Assembly (NCBI GenBank): GCA_964057225.1 | Contig: OZ059898.1 | Coordinates: forward strand, 13,169,767 to 13,233,766 | DNA from: Auanema rhodensis | Lineage: Eukaryota; Nematoda; Chromadorea; Rhabditida; Rhabditidae | DNA: 64,000 nucleotides | Reading direction: 5' to 3' | Shown: positions 40,568 to 51,000 of the stretch, piece after piece | Numbering within the stretch: position 1 is the stretch's first letter | Layout of the letters: the number at the start of each line of letters is the position of its first letter | Position numbers and translations under genes: made by a program | The notes under the pieces: model-generated | The model's database searches: none | What the model was told of the DNA's origin: nothing | What the model saw: only the letters and a program-made list of their open reading frames with translations

Positions 40568-43500
40568 CTTTGATGTCCTGAAATAAGAATATGAGATTGA
40601 ATCTTAACACGAAAAAGGCAATGTTGATGTTTAAGCTTAATCTTTAGCAAAAGACTCAGCCAACAACATTCTTCAGATGAAACATACCTCGGCGGTTTGG
40701 GAGGCGGCATCTGACTTTTGAGGGGACGGAGCATTTGAGGCCATCATTGGACTACTTTGTTGGGGTAACTCCTTTGGCTTGGGAGCAGCAGCTAGGGGCA
40801 ACTGCTTCTTGGGAGTTGGAGGAGCAGCCACAGGGGCCATAGGTTGACTTAAAGCTGCCAATGTGGATAACATGTCCATACCGCCAGCAGCTCCGATCAT
40901 GTTGGCCCATAGTAAGCTCATAGTGTCCTGTTCAACATTCATCCAAGGGTTAGCCCTGTAACAACAAAAATTAAAAATCATAAGATGATATTGTAAGTCT
41001 TACATTCCGTTGAGCATGTTGGCATGTAAAAGATTTGCTGTTTGCTCTGCGGTAGCGGTTTTGGGTTGGGGAGGAACAGCGGCAGTTTGGCGGAATGAAG
41101 AATCAACTTTGACATTTGTGAAAAGTGAAGTAGTATCAACAAGTCCGAATGACTGAAACAATATGGGATTAACGATGTATTCAGAAGAAGAAAGAAGAAA
41201 AAAATCTTAAATTTGAAAAAAAAACTTACTGGATCAAGCTCAGTCTTAGGGAACTTTATGAGGTTGTTCATCATGCTATCTGGGAAGACTTGGCTTGTTG
41301 GATATTCTTCTTCTTCTTCAATTTTCTGCTGCGTGTTAACCTTAAGAGGTGACAACAATCCCTCGTGTCCATCGAACATCATCAGTTTTCTCTTTTGTGG
41401 GTTCGTTGTTCGAGATCTTGGCTTGCGTGGTTTTCCAACACGAGAACGAGCAAGTTGAATACTCTTTCTAAGTCCCTCTTTGTTATCGAATGTTACTCCT
41501 TTGCTCAAATATTCACAGGCTTGATTAACAAGTTCACCGGCATCCATATCGGGATTCTCAAGAGCAGCCATGTAGAGTTGAGACTGAAATTGGAAAAAAA
41601 TTAGATTTTGAAGTGTTGTTGCTGAAAAAAACTGAAATTCGTTCGAACCCTGAACGCTCATCAATGACATCTGGCCCCTATTTTCAGAAAAGTTGTCAAA
41701 CTTCTGGCTGACTAACTTGCCCTCAAACAACATGTCGTTCACGAAATTATTCTTCATCGTGGTCATTCACTCATCTGTCTGTTCGATACGCAGGTCAGAT
41801 ACGATAGAATGGATACAAAGTGCAGTGGCAGTCGGTGGCAGGGACGACGACGCCAAGAAAGAGGTCAGTAGGCCCGTGACGTCTTATTATTCTGTGCCAT
41901 TCAACGACCCCGACATCGACTATCGTTTGACGTCCTTGATCTGTTTTCATGTTGCTACGATGCAACCAGACTGACGAAGACGACGTAGTACCTGAAGACG
42001 CGCTTTCTTCGTTTCGGCGCCGCCGATGTCGTACACAGTGTACCGGAATTTCAAAAGTTGTTCCTTTCCTGTTGACCTATCGCCGACTTCTGCAGATGAT
42101 GTCGTTATTGTTGTTGTTGTTGTTGTTGTTAATGGTCAAAGCTAGATGAATGGAATACAGCCAGTTAGACTGACTTCCATCATCCGAGTAGATTTCTCGA
42201 ACAGGAACGACCCGGAGACGGATGTCGCCGTGAATATCGCCTTGTCCTCCTCCGACGTCGTCGACATAGAAGCAGCCGTCGTCATCGAACGGTCGCCTCC
42301 ATCATCATCTGATTTGACGAGCGCTCGTTGTTCAGCCAAACGAAGAAAAAAGGGAAACGCAAGCGGGGTGTACAGAAGGATATTAAGTATAGCTAATTAG
42401 GCCCCTCGGCTACAGCTATTTTGGATAAACAAGGAGAAAGCCTAGATGGATATACTGGGCAAATAAGTGAGAGTGAAATGTCAGATTGTCAATCGCCGTT
42501 TTTCTCTCTCATTTTCTCTCTACCGAGAATGTTTCCCTGAAGTCTTTCTAGCTCACATTTCTCTTTTTCTTCTTTTTTTTTTCATTGACCATTCCTCTTG
42601 TTCTATGTACATGTTCTATTTCTACGAATGACCCTTTCTTTCCATTCCACAACTCTCCGTGGTCATCGTCTACCTCTTCATCCACAAAACCATATACAGG
42701 CATCTTCGCTGACGATGTAGGAAAACGATTAACGTTGGCCGCGCCTCGTCGTTGTCCAATTGACACCGTGGTCGGCGGCGTTAGTCAGAAAAACGACTGG
42801 CAGATAACCTAGATTTGGCCCATAACCCAAAAAGAGAGAAAGAACGACGAGATGCTGCAGCATTGGGTGGTCAGGACGATGCTAAGATGATGATGATGAA
42901 CAGCGGTATCGAAACTGTAGGTCGTGAACATTTTCTCAGAATAGAAAATAACTAGAACTGATGTGAGAAGAATTTGTCGCTTAGATGCTGTAGGCTTCCG
43001 TGCGTCATCATAATCAGCTTCACAATGTTTTAAAATTCTCAAAATCACGCGTGTAGGAAAGTATGAAAGATGGGCCCGAGTGATCGAAATACTTTATCAG
43101 TTTGGAATTCTTGTTCATTGTCATAGGTGAGCTAGATCAGGTGGCAATCATTTCGAAATATTCTCTGATTTCAGTGGATATCTTTCAGTCATCTGTTGCG
43201 ATTCAGAAAGTATGCTCTGTTACCAATAGATGGAAAGATTTAAAAGCCTCAAAGTACAGCACAAGTTCATATCCAATATTCCGTAACAGCTGAGCTTTCA
43301 TAGGGCATAGTAAAAAAAGTTAGAAATTCAGGTATCTATTGAGATAGATACGTTGAAAGAGAGGAATAGGGAGGTCTGCAACTGGACTGGACAGGGCGAC
43401 GAAGAAGGGAAAAGCTAAACAAGCTTGGAAGCTGCTGATAAGATAGCATTCTGCCATCAACTCACTGGCCAATGAAATTTGTTGATAAGGTGTTTCGGAT

Positions 43501-45298
43501 TGCTTGCTGTCGCTTTCAATTGAATGACGACGTCAATTGTTTGCTCATATAAGGGCAAAAAGAGTCAAACTCATCAGAAGTTAACAGCGATTATGCCATC
43601 GTTATGGCCATTTTAGTAGCAAACTACTGATAACATCAGCATGTTATTCAAAGGAATCTGGAGATGATCACAGTAGAAGAGAAGGACGTTTGGTTGAAAT
43701 TACATTTTCGTCCCCCAATATCTATGAGTTCATAAAGCGATTGATACTTTGGAAGAGAGAAAGTAATCAAATGACTCCAATGTGCCTTCTCGATTTTCGT
43801 TAGAATCAGCAAAGTTCGTTTAACCTGATTCAGACAACATAGAGGAGCGTGCTCCCGAAGCAGGAGGAAGATTAATGCTTTTCAGTTTTGACACTCTCGT
43901 GTACTCGCAACAGCCCAGGCTGTAATGGCCGGTCTTTAAATAGGGAACCTGGGCAAGTTAAATGTGATAGTTAGCGACGAGAAGTTCAAAAGCTGGAAGG
44001 ACATTATGTGAGAAAGTGCTAAAGAATGTTGTAAATGATAGAGAAGCAGAGATTACAAGATTGAAAATGAAAGAGAGACGGACTAACAGTTGGTAAATGG
44101 TCCTCAGCATAACCTCAGTTCCTTCGAACCTTATCACATGGCAAACAGCCCCACGGCTCAAAACTTTTTATCTTTCGTGACACCACCAACTTCCTCTCTT
44201 CATACCTCTTGTCTCTTTGTTTCTATAGTTCTGTTCTTACCTTTGTGTTGTCTATGAAATGTGAAAAACATTGCAAGATAATACTGTGGCAGATGATAGC
44301 AGAACTAGAGAAAATGAAGATGAAAACGAGAGACACGATCTTTAGATGCCGTTGTGCATTGACCAATCAAAATCAGCTGACTGCCAGCCAGGTATCAATA
44401 TTTAAAACGCATCTGGTGGTCATCAACATGGCAAGCTAGAAAATCGAGTTTTCGAACTATCGTTCCTGCTCGTGCTTGATAGGCAAAACGATAGCTGAGC
44501 TCTGATCATCAATATCATAGAAAGTATTGTGATTAAGACTGCTGGACGCAAAGCCTTGAACTAGAATACGTGAATACGAGCGACTTCTAATGTTTGTTGT
44601 TTGAATTTGACCCAATAGTTGTGAAAGATGATGTTGATTGTTGTAGTTGTGGCTGCGCCGTCACAGACGAAGACCATCATCACCTCCCCCCCCGGGCACT
44701 ACTAAGTGGTGGCAGGGACGAGATTGTCATTGATGAGACAGAGATGAGCGAAATCGCAGAAAATCGTAAGAAAAATTAGGTTACCTTAATGAATTCGAGT
44801 TCAGCTACAAGATCTTTGGGTGGATGATTGTGCTCTCCACGGGTAATGGCGTTTTGATCATCCATCGTCGTCTCGGCACGGCATTTACACCATGTTCCAC
44901 TATCGGGAATCTTTTTGGCACACACGCAGCGCCACGATTTGAAATTACGATCAGGCAAGACCTAAAGTGGAGCATGAGAAAGGTTGAATGAAGAATAAGC
45001 ATACTTGGTAAATGTTATAACGATATCCCTTATACATAAGCTTCTGATAACCTTTGAAGGAGGTAACTAGTTGTGGTACATTTGGATTATAACGTACGAA
45101 TTGAATCTGAAAAAACAGTTGATGATGAAGAAGTTTTTGGAAGCAAATTTGGAATTTTTGAATTAAATCTATACGAACTTTCTTCTTCTCCTTTTCTGGT
45201 GATGGCGGAATACTGTTTACACTGACAGGAGAGATGGCTGATGTCTCAGTCGATGATGACGATAGATCAGACGATCCGGCCTTTTCCAGACCCAACAT
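40470..45298 (-). CDS. peb-1: FLYWCH zinc-finger transcription factor, PEB-1-like (long form)
   Basis: A nuclear DNA-binding protein with an N-terminal FLYWCH zinc finger. In C. elegans, PEB-1 binds pharyngeal enhancers and is required for pharynx and moulting functions. Exons 45179-45298, 45005-45106, 44785-44961, 41230-41583, 41004-41152, 40688-40955, 40470-40577 give 425 aa. Residues 1-40 are S/P-rich. The FLYWCH domain (about 41-125) shows [31 protein letters not shown] and EHNHPP, which carry the C2H2-type ligands. A conserved block follows ([20 protein letters not shown]) with a basic NLS ([17 protein letters not shown]), then A/P/Q-rich sequence. Two C-termini are open: a Cys-rich tail (this model), or a 66-residue tail using an acceptor 10 nt later and ending at 40367. 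ATG directly follows a TTCCAG acceptor. FLYWCH is certain; the PEB-1 assignment is likely from architecture. Confidence 0.75.
41656..41766 (-). CDS. Alternative first coding exon of FLYWCH gene, isoform without FLYWCH domain
   Basis: ATG at 41764-41766 opens a 37-codon segment ([20 protein letters not shown], then [13 protein letters not shown]) directly upstream of the shared exon 41230-41583. A stop codon (TGA) lies immediately in frame before this ATG, so the segment must begin a protein rather than be an internal exon. It can join the shared exon either by a phase-0 splice (donor GTTCAG after ATGAGC, acceptor CAATTTCAG) or by in-frame read-through of the 72-nt gap. The product would lack the DNA-binding domain. 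CpG-rich DNA just upstream could be its promoter. Unproven but internally consistent. Confidence 0.5.
41780..42350 (-). promoter_or_regulatory. CpG-rich block, candidate internal promoter of the FLYWCH gene
   Basis: About 570 bp of markedly G+C- and CpG-rich sequence (many GACGACG/CGTCGT units) inside the 3.2 kb intron, directly upstream (minus sense) of the alternative first exon. It includes the (TTG)n run. Position and composition suggest a promoter for the short isoform. No TATA box was identified. Confidence 0.35.
42106..42130. repeat. (TTG)n microsatellite
   Basis: About eight tandem TTG units (CAA on the minus, transcribed strand) in the CpG-rich intronic block of the FLYWCH gene. Confidence 0.9.
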
Positions 45299-47860
45299 CT
45301 GGAAGAAAGTTGATGATAAATTCGAAATGAGAACAATAATAAGAAATTATAAGAAAAACAAACAAAAAGAAGCAAAATAAAGTTAAGAAAAATTATCAAA
45401 TAAGTTGGAAAAGTTTGGAAAGAAAGACAACGACTCATTTTACTATGAGATTATAGTTAAGGATTGTAAATCAGCCGAATAACGGGAGTAGCATAGACAT
45501 CCCAAGAATTATATAAACAATCAGAAATATAGATGAATATGTAGAAAGTTTAAGAATATTATTAAGAATATAGTATGGCAGAAGAACAGACAGAGTATAT
45601 TGTATCTCGACGACGAATTCCTCAGGCTGGCCTGGATGAAGGTGAAGGGCCAAACACGGAATGAGGACGTCCAAAAGCGAAAGTTGTCGCGGAAAATGGC
45701 TGGATATAGTATGTAGGAGAGGGGGTGAAAAGATGGGGGGGTGATGGACACACACTGCCCCCGAACGAATAACAGCAAGAACAGATTGAAGAAACTGTAG
45801 GAGGAAAGGAGTGCTAGACGACATCGGATAATAATGAGATTGGCCGTTGGACGAGAAGAGGAGGACAACCACGACAGGGAGATCGTGGATTGATGGAGGG
45901 GGACAGTGGACGACGAAGTAAAGGCAGAATGACGTCCGGCGAAGATGACGGGAAAGACGTGAACGACTACAAGAACTGACCAGCCCGTGGATGGATAGAT
46001 GGATAGTTAGGGGAGAGGGTAAAACAAAGATGATGATGATGTTGATGATGGTGGAGATGGTGGGGAAGACGACGACAACGACGACGAAGATGACGACGTC
46101 AACGAAGAAAAAGAAGATGAAGCGGCCGTATGCGGTGTCGGCGGCGAAAGGGGGTCGACGACACCCATTTCTAACGACAACGACCAACGGCTTCGTGCAA
46201 AAACAGAAGGAAAATTGTGAGAGAGTATGTGAAAAAGGTGATAGAGAGACACAAACAGCCTTTTCCATATAGGGTCAAAGGGGAGAGGAGTGGAAGAGTA
46301 TGATGAGAGGCTACGGCTGAGAGAAATGGATAAAAAGAGAGAGACTGTGAACAGGATAGACTACAGGGCATACAGCGCCTCAGGCAATAAAAGCAAGAGT
46401 GACCGACTACTAGGGGGCAAATCGAAAAATTCATCTCTCTTTCTTGAATGTTCTCTTTCTCTCTTTTTTTCTCTCATTCTCTCAATTCCGATGGTATTCA
46501 TCCTCATTCAAAATCTTAATCGGCACAAGCCAGACTTCGATCAGCAAAAAAAAACAAGACTACCACTCGATTCAACAACATACACATATAACGCCTAGGG
46601 CGGAACTGTGTCGCCGGCCTATTCGACACGGTTCGGATCCGGGACAGTTGGCTGTTTGGCAATATTGATGACGTCAATGTGCTGAATAAGTGTGTGGAAG
46701 GGCTGAGTATGAAAATAATGGAAACGATGCGCAACATTACATGGACGATTGGCACAAAACAGCGTCATAGCGGTGATGCAAAAGCATTGATGCTAGCTAG
46801 CATTATGAAGCAAATGGATGATATGCGGAAATGAAACATACTCAGCCACATTTTCTTTAAGTTTTAAAGAGAAAAAAAACGAATCAGATGAGTAGAAAAC
46901 GTTTTGTCAGAGAGGCAGTTTCCAATGAAAAACTGCTTTTGTTCGGAAAAAATAGCGAACGGCACAATGATGATCACGAGAGCAACAGGTGTAGAGGACA
47001 AGGAACGTCATGAACGAGCTAGCTGATGATGCTGTTAGCGCATTCAGATTGTGAAGCATGAGGACGAAGAAACAAAAGATTGTTCAACGATAATATTTAA
47101 ATGAAAATCGGATGAACTAGTTGAAGTTTGAAACGGCCAATGATTTGTGTTGTGGAAGAAGGAAAAGGTAAACGGCGGTGTCGTAGTTGATGTACAGGAG
47201 GAGGAGAGTGATAAGCGCTTAACCAAGCCACGAGATTCAAATAAAACGAAAGGCTGAGTGGCAGACGAATAAGGGCAAGCTACAGTTCGGTATTGAATAG
47301 CAGATTCTTGTTTAAGCATGAAATGAGTATGCAACAACGATGTGATAGCAGGAATATGGAAGAGAGTCAGAGGTGTATGGAGTTGGAAAGTGATGTGACA
47401 TGATGGGGAAGAGATCAGTCATTGCTGATGCTATGTGTGGCAAAGTGTTCCGTAGCTTATCAGTACGTCCAGGACACAGCCAATGTGATTAGGCTGGTAG
47501 CTGAAGGGTTATGAGAGAAGATACAAAGAAGGAGTGTCCTACCTTGAGTCATAGACTAGGGACACGAACTAGTGCTCTTATAATTTGGTTCAGCTCTCTA
47601 TCTCGATCATCTCAATTTGCTATAATCTATCAAACTGATCACTTGGCTGTCTACAAGTTTTGAAATTGTTCTTTTGAATGTTGTGTGGCACGTCGATGTG
47701 AGAGGGAAACGAGAGTGAACAAGAGTATGAAAGAGAGAAAGACAGAGAGAGATACATCTGATGAGTGAAAAAGAAAACGATAGATAGAGTGCGAAGCCAG
47801 CCACAGAAACAGCAGTAAGAGATCAGAGCTCGGAAAGAGATCTGGCTTAGAGCCATGGTG
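45299..47860. other. Upstream region of FLYWCH gene, first part
   Basis: No coding exon could be supported. The plus strand is purine-rich, with GATGATGATG/GACGACGACGAAGATGACGACG trinucleotide mixtures at about 46030-46115. The long open frames seen here (for example minus 45471-46268) consist of Phe/Ser/Val-rich low-complexity sequence arising from these tracts. A 14-bp perfect palindrome lies at 46790-46803. An acceptor (TTCCAG) abuts the FLYWCH ATG at 45298, so a non-coding exon could lie further right, or the mRNA may be trans-spliced. Confidence 0.4.
46790..46803. repeat. 14-bp perfect palindrome ATGCTAGCTAGCAT
   Basis: A self-complementary 14-mer with no spacer. It could be a dimeric transcription-factor site or chance. 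No neighbouring copy was noticed. Confidence 0.6.
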
Positions 47861-48762
47861 CGCCTGCTTGTTAGGTCTGTCTATTGCTCACTCTTGATCT
47901 TTTCCTGTTTCTCAGCTTTTGCCTGTCTTAGCCTACTCTTCTCTGTCCAGCCTGAACATTCTTGAGGGCATAGTGACGTTACGTGTGTTGGTTGATTACT
48001 TGGCTGGCTTGCTGATGACAATCAGCTGATAGCTAACAGGCTGATAACGACGGCAGACCATGCGCCCCTCCTCTCAAAGTATATATAAGGCAGTTTCTTT
48101 GTAAAAGTTCTTACTTTCTGATAACTTTCAGACTGTTCGAATGGAAAAACAATCCAGAGTTGTTATCTGGTGCAAATCATCTAAGGTGAGATGACACAGA
48201 AAAATAGAAAGGAAAAGGGAAAAAAAAACGTGGCCGGAGGGGATATGAATCTGCAAATGTCGTCCTATCTTCTGCTTTGTATTGTTGATCATATGAACAC
48301 TCGTCTGTAGAATGGAGTGAGATGTACATGTGTGATTGAACTATCAAGAGATGCCACAAGGCTAATGATGATGCACTCCAGCCAGCTGACTGATCTGATC
48401 TGATCACCTTTGACCTTCAGCTGTTGGAATCCAATCAAATGATAACAATATCCAATGAATGCAAAAGATTTTTGTTTTTTCAGAGAAGTAATAACTTGAC
48501 TTTTTGAATGACTTCTTATCCCGGAGTAGGGAGAGAAACAGATTCCCAGGCCTAAGGATGGATGAGAGGGAAGTGTATAATACAGAGAAGATGTGATGAA
48601 ATGAAGATATATAAAGTAAAAGAGATGAGAGAGAGAGAGAGAGAAAGAGAAGGCAGAAAGAGTTCGGTGTCGGGTAGTTATGGGCTGGTGCTATGGTTGT
48701 GGCCCTAATAGGGGACACGCCGACGGTCACCACCGTGCGCACGCCAACCAGTTTCACTTGGC

Positions 48763-48929
48763 ACAGATTTGGACGACGAAAAACAAGCCGCCAGAGATGC
48801 TGAAACGGACGATGAGATTTTCGATGAGCAGGACTTGAGTTGGTTTATGGAACAGGCAGATAGGTTATGGCGTCAAATGTTGAATAGACTATTCGGCTGG
48901 CCATTTGACTACATGAATAATCTCAGGTT
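48763..48929 (+). CDS. Candidate isolated exon, unrecognised protein fragment
   Basis: After an acceptor-like site (CACTTGGCACAG, ending 48762) an open stretch of about 55 codons encodes an acidic then aromatic/amphipathic segment (EQDLSWFMEQADRLWRQMLN, then RLFGWPFDYMNNL). It ends at an AG/GTTTTG possible donor. Its composition is unlike the surrounding GA-rich DNA and lacks low-complexity bias. No start codon, partner exon or family was found, and it lies on the plus strand in a region I think is mainly minus-transcribed. It could be a micro-gene, an exon of an undetected gene, or chance. Confidence 0.25.
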
Positions 48930-49112
48930 TTGGCCTTTACATGTGCGATGAGGATGGTATTGCTAAGGCTCGAGAAGCCGCTTGTCCTTTGTCAACAAAG
49001 AGAAAATGGCCAAAAAGATGTGTGAGCCAGGCTAAAAGATAAAACGATATGAAAGAAAGAAGTACGGAGAATGGGAAGACAAAATAAAAAGAATAGTGAG
49101 GTAGTTTAAGGA

Positions 49113-49195
49113 GAAGTAGAAGTAGAAGGAGAAGAAGGAGAAGAAGGAGAAGAAGAAGACGAAGACGAAGACGAAGACGAAGGCGACGACAGCGA
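49113..49195. repeat. GAA/GAC purine-rich trinucleotide tract
   Basis: About 80 nt of near-pure purine on the plus strand, grading from AGAAGG/AGAAGA units into GACGAA repeats. It is translatable only as low-complexity sequence. It could form triplex-prone DNA. No gene association seen. Confidence 0.8.
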
Positions 49196-51000
49196 TGATT
49201 AATATAAAGAAGACGACAAAACGATGAATAGCAAAATAGAAGTTTAGGGTTTTGAATGATGAGTGAGTAGTACTATCCAAATTGGCTGACTGTACTGTTT
49301 GACCAAACTGTCGGCCACATGTAGAGGACAATTCCATAAATGGCAGTCGAGCGGAGAGATAGGAGGATTCGACAACGATGGAATTGACCAATACAGAGGA
49401 AAGGGAGGACGAAGACTAGGTGGAAGATAATGAAAGACAGAGATGAGGGATGAGGAAGATGGCTACAAGGAATAAGATGCCGAGAGAAGAGGACCTTGAG
49501 AGAGCATGCTGGGGTCATATCTAAAGAGTTTGCGGCAAAACAAGGAGGACGAGAACATCGGGAATAATAAACGGTCCACACGGCGCAATCCAGAGGGTTG
49601 CACCTCTGAGATATACATGGAGAAAAGGTAAACGAGGCGACCGAAATACTGAAATGGCTGGATGATAATCATCTTCAACCCACTACACCGATGTCAACGG
49701 CGTAGTGACGACGTCGTTGTTTCGACTCCATCCGACGATAGCGGAACGGTGTGCCAGGCTGAGCGAGGACTGGCCAAGTCATCAAGGGATGGCGATCAGA
49801 GCGGGCTGGGGCGGGACTGTATTGCGCCTTTCTTACCCGCCCCGGTGTTACTCTATCTCTCTCGTACTTCGTGATGACGTTACAAAGCCTGATTAAAGCT
49901 TGAGGTGAAACTCGGTAATCAGTGCTTGCTATCGAGAGGTGCAGTAGCAGCGAGAACCAGGGGATAGCAAGCAGGAAATAGGTTAGAAAGTTTCTGTGAA
50001 TGATGAAGTATGTGCTAAGAATTGTAAAAAACAAGCTTCGGATTCGGGTCGAAGTAGCATATACATCGTTAACCAGAATTGGACCAGATTCCGCGTATGG
50101 CAAGCATATCGAAAAATACAAAAATTGATCTTAAATCGACACTAATGGGGACAAATGTTTGTAGAATAAATTCAAATGTTTCAACATTTTGAAGAAGAGG
50201 TGATTGACTTCGATTGAGGTTAACGTTCTGAGCTGAATAAAGGCAGACACTGACTATCCATGTGGAACGGAGCTAAGAGATACGATGAAACAACGAAGAA
50301 TTTCGGAGAGAAGATGAGATAGAAAGAGGGAAGTTCTAAGGACGTGCCAGGTTAGATGACCTTACGAGGTCAGACGGATGGCAGCCCAGAGGGCGTATGC
50401 TTGAGAACCGAAACGGACAACGACACAGCTAAACAGTGAGAGAGTGGAAGAGAATCATCACGGTGACAGCAACGACCACAGTGACTCCAAGGGCGGTCCT
50501 TCTGTAGTCCTCTTAAGGCGATCTCCTACGTGTTCTGCAACTATGAGCGAGTATCTTCCACGGGGCCTGAGACAGATAGAGAATCAGACATATAGATGTA
50601 GACGTCGAGGTAATATGACAACGATAGCGCCGACGTCGACAACGGTACAAGGACTTGTGATAGCTCTCTGCAAAAAGGACAAAATGTATTCGGAAGTATG
50701 GAGATTGTACGCAATCTCAAACGAACAGATAGACGTAAAGGAAAAAAAATAATGAAGACGAAAAAAAAAAAGAAGAAAAATGAGAACAAGAGATGGACGG
50801 CAATTGATAGAAAAATGCAAAATGTAGACCAAAGAGTGGCAGATGAAATGAAAAAAAAGTTGAAAAAAGTGGCAAAAAAAGAAAAAAAAAAGAAAATCTG
50901 AATAACAATTGGGGTCATGATGATTCTCTATTGTGCTTTTTGACTTTTGTGGCGATGATGAACAAATGCTGGCAGGAAGATGGATAAGCAAATGTTTAGG

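Larger units (their letters stand above)
41587..44784 (-). other. 3.2 kb intron of the FLYWCH gene
   Basis: This intron separates the FLYWCH-domain exons from the rest of the protein (phase 0 on both sides). It contains the alternative first exon at 41656-41766, a G+C/CpG-rich block at about 41780-42350, a second one at about 42660-42790, a (TTG)n run at 42106-42130 and a poly-C run at 44686-44693. Other open frames within it (such as plus 42146-42400) lie in the CpG-rich DNA and lack splice-consistent partners. Confidence 0.55.
47861..51000. other. Purine-rich region with one candidate exon
   Basis: Mostly purine-rich on the plus strand, including a GAAGAAGGAGAAG/GACGAAGAC tract at about 49113-49195. 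Small G+C-richer patches lie at about 48660-48760 and 49690-49860. Apart from the candidate exon at 48763-48929 nothing resembled protein-coding sequence. Long Phe-rich minus-strand frames (50541-51012) are reverse complements of A-rich runs. Confidence 0.4.

Noticed and set aside
42142-42400. Open frames on both strands in the FLYWCH intron
   Set aside because: They lie in CpG-rich DNA with no splice-consistent continuation or recognisable motif; more likely a promoter region.
45471-46268. 265-aa minus-strand open frame
   Set aside because: It is dominated by Val/Ile/Phe/Ser low-complexity runs that are the reverse complement of GATGATG/GACGAC tracts. It has no domain and no splice context.
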